DNA from: Erythrocercus mccallii
Lineage: Eukaryota; Chordata; Aves; Passeriformes; Dicruridae
Assembly (NCBI GenBank): GCA_013397435.1
Contig: VZRG01002591.1
Location: 29,969-93,968 of the forward strand
Length of the DNA: 64,000 nt
Direction of reading: 5' to 3'
Positions 24,703-35,039 of the stretch are shown here, piece by piece (positions within the stretch are counted from its first letter, which is position 1; every line of letters begins with the position of its first letter). Under the pieces are notes generated by a model. The model was not told where the DNA came from and did no database searches. It saw nothing but the letters and a program-made list of their open reading frames with translations. The position numbers were made by a program, and so were the translations under genes.

Positions 24703-26105
24703 GCTTTACAGAAAAATGAAGAAAATGCTAAAAAACCTGGGAAGTTTCCCAAACACAGGCACATTGCAAACACCTTCCTGAAAGGTAGATCAAGTCATAT
24801 GCAGAGATCAGAAAATCTGGTTTTATTTCATATGGGGATGATAGCACAGTGAAATTAAACTGGCAGTAGGCAAATCTACCAGTCAGTAAGTAGCTCTTAA
24901 ATTTTGCCCCTCAACTTAATTTCCACAAGCTAGACTGTTCAAATTAAAACTAGGTATTGTAATGTGATATTTTGACTATGATTTAATAGTCCAGCACATC
25001 AGAGGGATTTTTTGCACTCACTAAACTTCTGAAATTGTAAATGGTCTTAAAATTCTAAAACTGAAGCTAAAACATTTAAATTTACATACTTAACTGTGTC
25101 TGTTACCTGCTTGTTAAAACTCTGAAAAAAATCTTTAGTTTTTTTAATGTTTTCATGGTAGTTGAGTGTCCTGAAGTTGCTCTCTCTTCTTATCAGTTCT
25201 TGGCAAAAATGACTCATGAATTGTAAAACAGGCCAGACCATGGTGGGCTCATCCTCAGCTATTAGTCATTTCAAACTCTGTTACTGACTGAGCCTGTTCT
25301 TTAATATTTCTTAAAGAAATCTTGGCAACATAATCCTTTCAGTCATTCAGACCGAGAATGTGTGGAGACTGTGAAGCTCTCAGGACAAACGTGTGTGATT
25401 GATAGACCAGATATTTTCCCAACAGATTTTAAACAGGAGGCTCCTAACAATATTAAGCAAAAAAATCTCTTCTCTGACCAGCACTACTTTTTTATTATTT
25501 TTTTTTAAACTAAGCCATCACTGAAAAATTAACACCATTAACATTTTAACTAGGATAAATGAAATGACACAGCTATCAGCACTGCCATATGGAAGGAGTA
25601 AAGGTCTGTTTCCTTTCCAAGAGGCTTGCCATTTAAAACTGGAGCCTAAGGCCTCTGGAAATCAGCTGGCACATATCCACAGCAGTGGTTACACCACATT
25701 GCTCTCTGTAATTCAGCAGAATATGGTTTTGGCCATAAAATTCCAGCAATTCTGACTGCTCATGATCATGGAATTTATCCCTTACAGTTTCTTTTGGACA
25801 TGAAGCACATGTCCACAGACGGAACATCTGTATGACCCAAAAGGTACATGCCTAATTTCAATACAAAATACTGCCAGAATGTCATAAACACAATACAGAG
25901 TTTTTATCTGGAACAAGGTTGATTGGAAAGTCTGTTTCAGACACATACAAATCTTTTGTTTATGAACTGCTGTGCTGCATCTACTATCAAAATTTCTAAC
26001 GCTGGAAGCAAGAATGTGTTTCCATTGTTACACAGGCTACAGTTGTCAACACATCACTTACCTCCCATGTTCCCTGTGGCTCCAGGCTTTTTTGTTTTCA
26101 TTTTC

Positions 26106-26120
26106 TTTTTTTTTTTTTTC
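26106..26120. repeat. T15 tract
   Basis: A pure T run of 15 bases flanked by TTTTC and CTTTTT. Simple low-complexity repeat in the intron. Confidence 0.85.
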
Positions 26121-26414
26121 TTTTTAAATGAATCAAGGAAATGTGGAACACTCTCTTTTTAAAGAGAAGGAAGCTTATTAATATTTGGTTGCAATATGTT
26201 GTTAGCTTTGGTCCACTACCCTGAATTCAGTGCCTTGGTTTGCCTTGTAAAAATCCTAGTTGTGCCACCATTACGTAGAGAAGAGCTTTATAAGGTGAGT
26301 GCTCCCTCACAGTTGGCACATGTCACTTGAATACATGTCACCAGCTCTAGGAAGTCTTGGGATAGCTGCCTCACAGAGGTGCATGGGAATCATAAAAACG
26401 CAGCATGTGTTCCA

Positions 26415-26458
26415 GCAAAATCAGGCGAGAGGGCAAGAGCCCTCTCGCCTGATTCTGC
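26415..26458. repeat. Long near-perfect hairpin (16-bp perfect arms, 4-nt loop)
   Basis: The arm AATCAGGCGAGAGGGC at 26419-26434 is followed by AAGA and then its exact reverse complement GCCCTCTCGCCTGATT at 26439-26454. One A/C mismatch outside is followed by three more pairs (GCA/TGC), for a 20-position stem. Stem GC content is above its surroundings. No terminal repeat or target-site duplication of a transposon is evident. It may have arisen by template switching during replication; a foldback element or small structured RNA is less likely. Confidence 0.9.
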
Positions 26459-27645
26459 ATTTGTTCCTAATTGGTGTCTCAGTGCTTATTTTACAGTGAA
26501 AAATTTCCTGAGCCTTCCAACCATTACCAAAATTTTTATGAACTTTTTTTTTTTTACCATGGGGAAGAAGCAGTTTGCACTTGACAATTCTGCAGCGTAA
26601 GTAAGAGAAGAAGATATGAGGCGCTTTTCCCATCTTTGCATATACTTGCAGTGTCTGGAATACAAGACTCATAAAAGGGTAGTGAGGATAATAAGCCAGA
26701 GCAGAGCTAGTGTCGCATTTGAGAAACATTTATGAATGTCACCATGCTTCTCCCTGGCAGATTCTGGCCTCCTAAACCCTCTAAATATCCTAGGCCAGTG
26801 AAGTGATGCACTTCCCTGGCTTCAAAGGGGAAGGGCCACACAAAATACAAAGATAGCCTTTTGCCTGTTCTTACAATCCCTGATCTTAATATCCTCGCAT
26901 GTGAGGGGCAGGTGGGTCTGTCTTTATGTAATGCATCAGATTTTAGCTGAACAGTAACAGTGAACACAAGATCTCATTGCTCATTGAGGACTGATTGTAC
27001 ATCCAGGGCCACTTGTAAAGAACTAACCTAAAAGCTCAGAATCCTGCCTGTATTTCTGAGCATCAAAAGTTTGTAACGTGCTGCAGGGAAAAAGTCAGTA
27101 TCCAGTCCTGTTGCCAGCAGTCTGTGGAATATTTGCCGTTGACTTTGATAGGAGCAAGCCCAGACTCAGAGGCAGTACAAATACCATATTTTAGTATTTG
27201 TTTTTGAGGGAACATGTGCGTAGGTTACCTCAGGCCTTTTTCATATTCTTATATTTATTGATAATACTTGATTGCTGACTGTTCCATGGGTGCTCTTGGA
27301 GTGACTCAGTGCATAGCAACTACCAGCCCCAGAAGAGCCTGTGTGTTTCATCATTTCACACTACTTACAAAATACTTCATTATCCCCAACTTTAGGCCAA
27401 CAGCATTTCTTCCATGTTGTATCGTATCAGAGTCATGCCTTCTTGTGCTGTGCTGCACAAACTGGATTTGTTGATCAGGATCCATTCTGTCAAATTTTGA
27501 ATTCTCTAAGAGAAAAGGAAAACATCTCTTATGGCTTATTCTTGTCAGTGGGGAAAACTGGTTATGAAGGATTTGAAAAATTCCAAATGTACTCAGTCTT
27601 GAAGTTTGCAATAGTAGATATGACCTCTTTAAAAAGGAAGAGATG

Positions 27646-27673
27646 AAGGTCAAAATTTCAAGGTCAAAATTTC
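27646..27673. repeat. 14-base tandem duplication
   Basis: AAGGTCAAAATTTC occurs twice back to back (27646-27659 and 27660-27673) with no mismatch. This is a recent small tandem duplication or slippage product in the intron. Confidence 0.9.
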
Positions 27674-28709
27674 AATGTATTTATTTAAATTAAAGAGTGC
27701 GATAGTGAATTCAACTGAAAAGATTATAAAAATTAATAGCCTCAAAGCTTTCTCATTTTAATAGCTATATTTTCCCTTCCTCAAAGAGGAGACCAGTCTA
27801 ATCATTAGCCTAACAAGTTATAGCAACTTGAATCTAATTAATTTCTGTGCAGCTGTTGGTAATCTCACATTGCTGAAGCATTATGCATTTTAAAAATATC
27901 CTTGCTACTCATTTCTTTTGACACAGTGTGTGGTGTTGCAAATCATACACCTTTGGTGGTTTGTTTTAACAATATACCCTTCTAAGTACGTCCTGATAAT
28001 CTTTACCTTCAAATTTTGGTGTGCTTCCTCTTCTGTTGTTCAGGTTTTTTCCCCTTAACTGCAGATGTGTTTTGAAAGCACTTTTCATTTTAGCTTCTCA
28101 TTTTTAGATACTTGGGGCCTAATTCAGCAACACAAAGACTGGAGGAATTGGGAATTGGATATCCTAGTATTAGTATCAAGGCACTCTCATTATAAACAGT
28201 GTCAGCAAAGATTTTGTGGTCTTTGTTTTCTTATTCCCTATGGAAGGAGCAATAAGTATCATACTTTTTAAAAATAAATGCATCTTCATTACATTTTAAT
28301 TATCTACATAACAGTTATTATTTTTCTACTAGAGGGAGTTTTACATTGTTTTATATCACTGGCTAAAGGTTTTAATGTCTGCATGTAAGGTTTTTATAAA
28401 ACTTAGAGAGAAATTTTTGCCACCTTTGAGCTGAAGATTATTATTTTAATGCTATGAAGCAAGCAGTGTCTTAGCTGACTTGGCTCCATTTTTTTTTAGG
28501 CTTATTGTACAGTCACATGCAAATCAATATATTCTCTTGGGACACTTGTCCTCCTTTAAGTGGCACAAAAGAGGAAGCTGATCAAAAACTGCCCATGTGA
28601 GAAAGATCCCTGCATTTTGTATTCTTGCTTTGTACAGGTCAAGAAAAAGGGGACTAGATTGTCTCCCCTATGTAATTTAGGTGTAACAGCCCTGGAGCAG
28701 TAGGTGAAC

Positions 28710-28720
28710 GGGGGGGGGGG
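28710..28720. repeat. G11 homopolymer
   Basis: Eleven consecutive G follow GGTGAAC and precede AAGGCCC. It is a site of likely length error or polymorphism. Confidence 0.9.
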
Positions 28721-29355
28721 AAGGCCCAAGTCTCTTCATGGGGGACTGTAAATTGCACTCTAAATTTTGATTGCATGTGTGGTGCCTAGACTACTCCTTG
28801 AATCCTCAAGCCGAAAAAGTAGGAGGACAGAGGCAGTTTGGATGTTCATTGAGGAGAGAAGTGCCTTTCCAGTCATGTGAGACTGATAAATGAAAATCAA
28901 GGGGCATGAATGGCAATTATTAGCTGAGACTCTCCTCTGGTTTTCAGAGCAGTGCCACGTGTAGCTCAAAAGACAGAGTGGATTCATGTTTTACTGCCAT
29001 GAATATTCAATGAATCTCAGCTCTTTTGTCTGAGTGCCCGGGTCCTGAGCAGTCCCACGCAGCGGTGTCAGGTCTCTGTAGCCCCATAGCATTGCTGCTT
29101 GGGTAGGTTTTGAGTGTTGTCTTTAAGTGGCTGAGCTCTGTTTAGTTTGAAGTTGTCCTGATTTCTCATTTCGTATGGATTTTTCCCCAGGTATTGTGAA
29201 CCTGAACTAACATGCATACACTGTGCTTTATTTCCCAAATCCTTCAAGGGGGGGCCCTGTGCCTCTTGCCTGAGAGGTAAAATTGGGGGTTAGTAGCAAA
29301 ACAAATGTTCACATGGCTTTTTTGTTTTGTTTCTTGTTCTTTCATTGCAATACAG

Positions 29356-29460
29356 GGCAAAGCATACCTACCATAAAACTTTGCTGGAGCAAGTGAAGGA
29401 GTTGGAAACGAAGACAAGAGAACTGGGAAAAGCCATGCTTCGTGATAGTAATGGAAAGAG
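29356..29460 (+). CDS. ATP8A2: ATP8A2 coding exon: start of the cytosolic C-terminal tail (third from last)
   Basis: The exon is 105 bases. It follows the acceptor TTTCATTGCAATACAG, completes the alanine codon split by the previous intron and encodes KHTYHKTLLEQVKELETKTR followed by ELGKAMLRDSNGK. It ends with two bases (AG) of a split codon. This lysine- and glutamate-rich region is the juxtamembrane cytosolic segment of ATP8A2; the mammalian protein has nearly the same words (KTLLEEVQELETK, LRDSNGK; from memory). The donor is AG|GCAAGT, a GC donor. Using the nearby GT inside GCAAGT would break the frame with the next exon, so GC is required. Confidence 0.93.
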
Positions 29461-29466
29461 GCAAGT
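29459..29466 (+). promoter_or_regulatory. ATP8A2: Non-canonical GC 5' splice site
   Basis: The exon/intron boundary reads AAGAG|GCAAGTCC. All positions fit the U1 consensus except C in place of T at +2, which is the usual pattern of a U2-type GC-AG intron. Phase requires this cut: AG joins with C of the next exon to give AGC and restores the NERD frame. It could be a place of regulated or weaker splicing. Confidence 0.85.
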
Positions 29467-32400
29467 CCATGCTAAATGCTTAAACCAGACCTTTCTTTTC
29501 CTTTCCCCTCCCTATTTCTCATTCACCATTAAAATCTGATTGTAGACAGGCTAATAAGGCTTCTTCTCCTGTATTATTCATTTATTGCTGTTCCCTTTCA
29601 TATGTGTCAGACACCAACCCTTCCATTTTCATTTCTCCTGTATTATTGCTGTGAGGCTCTATTGGAAGCTGCTGCTCAGTCTCCTGCATGGTAATGTGTA
29701 GTGCTCTTACCTGGCCACTGAGCCAAACTGGTTTTGAAAGCACTTTGTCATCCAAAAAACAAAACCAAAAAAAGATAACCATGTCAGGGGAGGGAACTGT
29801 CAGCAGCTGAGGATGTGAAGACTGTGGCTAAAAGGAGAACTGGCTTAATCCATTGTGCCCTAGTACTTTATTCAGTTTCACCTTAAGGGGTTTTTTTATG
29901 CTTTTGCTGTTTTTCACTGCAGCTTGCGTGTCTCTTGCCTTCAGGGTTCTCAGTTTCTCGTTGTGCCTTTCCCTTATAACCACACCATATGGACTTGAAT
30001 ATATTGCTATTACTGAACCTTTCATTGTATAGAGAGAGTATGTGTTGTGTGGGAACTTTTGTCTCCTCTGAAAGAAGCTAAAGAAAATCGTGGTGAGACT
30101 TTTGCATCCAACAGTTTCATTTACCCTCTCAGAATGTGGTTCTGCATCAGCTGGTCGGAAAAGCTCCCCAGGTTCAAAAAGGTTTTAGAACTAACTCTTC
30201 TGTTCCTTACACAATATGGCACCACATGGCTTGCTAAGAAACTACATGATCATTAAACTGGATTTTAGCAAACCTTATAAACTAGCAAACTGAGTGGAAT
30301 GGGGCTTTTAAAAGATTTTGTTCTTCTGGGGCAGGGTCATCCTTTGAGCCTTTGATGTCTATTCTAAGGTAAACTAATTGCCATATTTTAGCTGCTGCTA
30401 AGACAAGCAGATAGTAGATTTTTTTTCAACTGAATTTGTGTGTTAATAAGGACTGGTTTTAGGGAAAATTATCAGGCAATGATTTACTGAGATTATGGTA
30501 AACTGAAAAGCTTTTAAAAGAGCTTGTGTGAACTTTAATGTGTTTATAAGATGTCCTTAGTGACCAGAGTTTGCTTCTCAGAGGCCGAGACAAAGTAAAC
30601 ACATGTATTATTGATTAAGATCACTTCAAAACACTTGGTATCTTCAGTTTTTGAGTCATTTTTCTGCTGCAACTCTTGGATCCAGCAAAACAGAGTTTAT
30701 AAATTGTGCTCACTAGCAAAAGTCACAAACTGCACATCAAATGATTTAAAGAGAAAAAGCAAACTTTGCAGCAACAAAGGCAACCTTCTATGCCACAATT
30801 ACAGCCAACAAAGATGCTTAATATCAGGCATTTAATTAAATAATGGGCCTTGTCCTTAGAAGGTTGAGCAGTCATTTTGAAGTCAGTTGAAGCCAAAGCA
30901 TTTGATACCAAAATCAGGTCAGTCTACCCAGACAAGAAAGGTGTAACCTGGTATTGTGAAGTGCCGACTGATAGTGTGATTAGATGCCAGGTAAGTGGAA
31001 ACCAGACCAGCAGAAAACTGATTGTTCCCAGGCACATGGGTCTGGTATGAGCTATATGAGTTGCCTGGGTGTTGCTGTGGTTCCTATCCCTGCATTTGTG
31101 AGATTATATTGGTGTGGTTCCAAGCATTTGTGTTTTCCTGCCAGTATTAAATGCCATTTATTGACAGCCAGAGAGGAGCATGAGTCAGCTTTGTGCCTGG
31201 TGCATCCCTGGGTTGCAGGGTGGGTTGAATTGCTGTTAACAGTGAGAGAGAGACAGTCAGCATTTGATCTGTTTATATGTGCATGTCTGTGTCTCCAAGA
31301 ACTTGATGGGTTTCTTCTCTGTTTACACACTTCCCTGACTTTCTGTAAATTTCATAGCCATGTTGTAATTCATTCATACACTCCATGTTTTCATAGCCTT
31401 TTACTTTATTGCATTCTCACTGCAAACTCTTTCATCTGCATTCCTCCTCCATATAGCTTCACTTCATTCTCGAAACGCTTGCATGGAGATGATGTAAGGA
31501 ATCCCTTCTGGCCCTCCTTCCCATTTTCCCTCCCCCCTTCTTTCCATGCATTTGTTTGTTCTCATTCCTAATTGCTCCCAGATTTTCTGGGTGGTCCATC
31601 TGTGAACTAGATAATAGTAGAGTGCCTCTGCCTGCTTGGAGCTGGTGTGCTGTGCTTGTGTTGTGGCCTCCCGACTCCTTGTCAGAGTTGTTCTGTCTTT
31701 TATGTCTTTTGTTTGTCTCATGGCTCTTTCACACCTGCTAGAAATCATGTGCTTGTCCAAAGGGAAGGGTGAAGGTGGGAAAGAAGTAGAGTGGGAACTT
31801 TGTTCAGTTAGTCCCTCTCGTTCATGTTCTTTATTTTTAAAAATTTCCTTGAAGCTCGTGGAAATGTGTGCTATGGTGCATGCTCTGCTCTCTCCTTCTG
31901 CTCGCAGCCCGATTGGTATATTTGTGGCAATAAGTCACTGTCCAGGAAGGGAAAGTAATGGGACTCTTCTCATTTCTAATAGAAAATAGAGAGCTGCACG
32001 AGTCTGTCTGTCACCTCAGTCCTAGGAAGTTGCCGATTAGGTGCTGGTTTGTTCAGGCAGCTGTGGAAGATAAGCTGGCTGTCATTTGGTTCTATTTTCC
32101 TGGCCTACATAGTGGACACTGTTTTTATTCAGTGTTTATCGCAAACAAACAACAAAAAACTCACACCCAATTACAGATAAGAGAGGGATTTAGGGAGCTA
32201 ATTGCTTTTATCATTTCCTAGACCTTATTTCAAAAAATGAGGTGCAAGATCTGAATGTTCAGAACTAATCTGCTAAACAAAAAGCAGTTTGCAAAGCCTG
32301 GAAAGCAGTGACTGCATCTAGACTTGCTCAACAGGATGCCAACAGTTCCCTGCGACTCAGTTGAATTGCTGTTAAATGTGGGCAGGTATCACCTAGGTCC

Positions 32401-33090
32401 TTGCTGCACTTGGGAGAGGAGTTCTGGGGGAGCTGTGTGTGCCACTTGATATCGATATATGCATATCCTGTCTCAGAGGATCTTCACCCTGACAGCTGTT
32501 CTTGCTAGACATATTTTTCTGGGTTAATAAAAAATGTCTTTACTAGTACTCATTATATCTTTCTGAATCTTAGCCCCCTTGAACAGTTTCTAAAATGGAA
32601 TTTGCTTGTATTGCTCTAAAAAAGCAGGTGCACATTTTGCCGTACCAGTGGCCGGCAATGAACAGCGAGGCAAGTGCTTGAGGAGGGACTGCTTGGTCTG
32701 TGCAGGGCAGAGTGTCATGTCAGCACCCTGGGCACTACAGCTGGGTCCCAGAAACCTTGCAAATAGCATTAAAGGGATGCTGGGAGATTACAAGAAGTGT
32801 ATAGTCTTGATCTGTGATGGGTCATCCTCTTATTCCTTTTTACATCTCATCTGGACAGCTGAAAACCTGTGTTTGGTAGAAGCTGGGGTGATCACAATGT
32901 CAGATAATTCCAAGAGCAGGGAATTCATATGGGGAAACATGTAGCTGGAAAACTGGTAACTCCAGAAACAGCTTGAGAAGCAGGAGAGTGAGTGTGCAGT
33001 AAGTGGCTGTGATGGATCCCATGCCATGCTTCCCTGCCTGTGGAAGATGAGTACCCACACTTGCCCTCCCCAGCCTGGGCACCTGGCAGT

Positions 33091-33113
33091 GCTGGGCTGG
33101 GCTCCAGCCCAGC
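33091..33113. repeat. Short hairpin, 10-bp perfect arms
   Basis: GCTGGGCTGG, spacer GCT, then CCAGCCCAGC, its exact reverse complement. GC-rich local inverted repeat in a GC-richer part of the intron. No function inferred. Confidence 0.85.
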
Positions 33114-34993
33114 TGTGACATGAGCATGCCTTGGTTAGGAAGGGAGAGGGGCTCCCTGGCACCGTCATGTAACAAAAGGCAGGATTTAACACTAAATTTT
33201 CATGAATTTGGAGAGGTGAGTGGGGCAGCTCATGTGCCAAAGCAAACATGGACACGAGGAGACACCTGCCCAGCAGATTTAATCATGTTAACATGTAAGA
33301 TTTACACAAAAAAAACAAACAAGGTTTGTGTTCAAAAGCAGCATTGAGTTCAGCTGCAGAGATTTTTGTGTCTTTAAATAAGTTTACAACTTAAATCTTG
33401 GCTCATAAAGGGCCAAACCTTCAAGTCCTCCTTCACTTTTCACTCCATCTATCCTCTCATTGAAGTCAGCAGGAGTTCAGGTGGAGTAAAGCCTGATTAG
33501 GCACCAAAGCAAACTTTATTTTGGAAACCCATGTCACTTTATTGCTCCACTGGCCAACTAATGGAGAGTGAGCAAAGCTGTGCAGCACCCTTTTTGCAAC
33601 AGTAGATTTCCTGTTCCAGAGGGTTTCTCTGTCTTGGAATTGCCAGAGAGCTCCCTTTGAAAGCGGCTTTTTGGTTGTTTTTCTGTCCTGTTATTAATTG
33701 TTTGGTGGGCAGATTAGATAATTTGATACTGAAGAACAATGTGGCTTTCATGACTTGCATACTTTACAAGGAGCTGCAGGACCTCTCTGGGCTGTTGCAG
33801 AAAAGTGCCTGCATCACTGAAGTATTGGGAAAATGTTTTCAAATGAGTCAGAAATCTGGGAGGCAGAGTCTTGTCTTGAACAATGGTGAAGGGAAGTGAC
33901 TACAGACCTAGCAAGGTACAGCTGCAGTGTGTGTTTGCACAGCATTTTTCAGTATGCCCCTTTACTCTTGCTGCTCTCAGACACCCACTGATGATGGCTG
34001 TGGGGCCTCTTTCATCTCCGCTTCATAAAATAAGTACTGTTTTTTCCAGTGCACCTAAAACAGCAGCTCCCCACAGTCTCTCCATTGTCTGCCTTCAACA
34101 AGGAGACAGGCTGATGTAGATTCTCTTTTATTTTAGTGCTTCTCACCAAATCTAACTGTGTTGCTTCGGTGAAAAGTTCATGACCAGCTCTCACCCCAAG
34201 AGCGAGTCGTATGATCTATCTTGGCCTTGGTTTTATTTGGTGTGTGAGGGCAGGTGCCTGTCTCATTTCAATAGCTGTGTGACCTGGTGGGTAATCAGCG
34301 AGCTGACACAGCCACCCCTGGAGATTTCCCTGCTCCGCAGGTCCCTGGGGAGGAGCAAGGGGACAACATGGGAAGCCTGCCTTGGGCTTGTGGCTGTGCA
34401 GAGAACTACGTGGCAGAGGCTCAGCCTCCCGCTGGCAGAAGCAGAAATGGTAAAACAAACCTAACTTCTAAGAAATACATGAATGAGGTGAGGACCTGAT
34501 CTCCTGGTTCCTGAGGAAGAGGCAAGTCTTTTCATTAGGATCAAGAGGAATGAGGTGTGGGCTCGTTGTATTTCAAAGTACTCTGTATTGATGCACCCCA
34601 AGTTATATCTACTGGAATAGGGAGACCATGCCAGTAGGGCCCCTTCACATCAGCAGGTGCAATGAATCTTACTTGAATCAAACTCAGTCTTGTGCTTTCA
34701 GCTGGTTAAACAGCATGGGATGTTTGGAGCCAAATTCTTGTTTCATGAATGTGTTGACTTCGATGTATTTACTCAGGATATGCACGACTATGATCTGAAT
34801 CCAGCCCATACACTGCAGCTCAGTGTAAAATGAGGTTGAAGAGGGGAGAGGTGTATTTCGGGGTTTGAGGTCTCAGCATCCTTTTTATCAATTTTTCCAG
34901 ATGTTCTTCGCACCATTTCTGGGAAGGAAAGGCGAGATTTCTCCACCAGCATACACAAGAAAGTGACTGGCATATTTACGATTTTTCCTTGCA

Positions 34994-35039
34994 GCTTTTC
35001 TAGTAAAAAGATATTAGACTCCTTTTACTAGCAAAAAGC
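34994..35039. repeat. Imperfect hairpin around CTAGTAAAA/TTTTACTAG
   Basis: GCTTTT plus CTAGTAAAA (34994-35008) is followed by a 14-base loop and then TTTTACTAG plus CAAAAAGC (35023-35039). Nine perfect pairs are extended by six more after a two-base bulge. The total length is shorter than a typical pre-microRNA, so no RNA gene is called. Confidence 0.65.

Larger units (their letters stand above)
23630..29355 (+). other. ATP8A2: ATP8A2 intron, 5726 bases, GT-AG
   Basis: Runs from GTAAGTCC to TTGCAATACAG. The intron interrupts an alanine codon after its second base (GC|G). It contains a CR1 tail at 24619-24702, a hairpin at 26415-26458, a 14-base tandem duplication at 27646-27673 and an 11-base G run at 28710-28720. 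I see no other gene in it. Confidence 0.92.

Noticed and set aside
30984..31571. 195-codon open frame on the + strand, the longest in the window
   Set aside because: It lies inside the GC-AG intron, has no recognisable domain, starts at an arbitrary ATG and overlaps a minus-strand frame of similar quality; best explained as chance.
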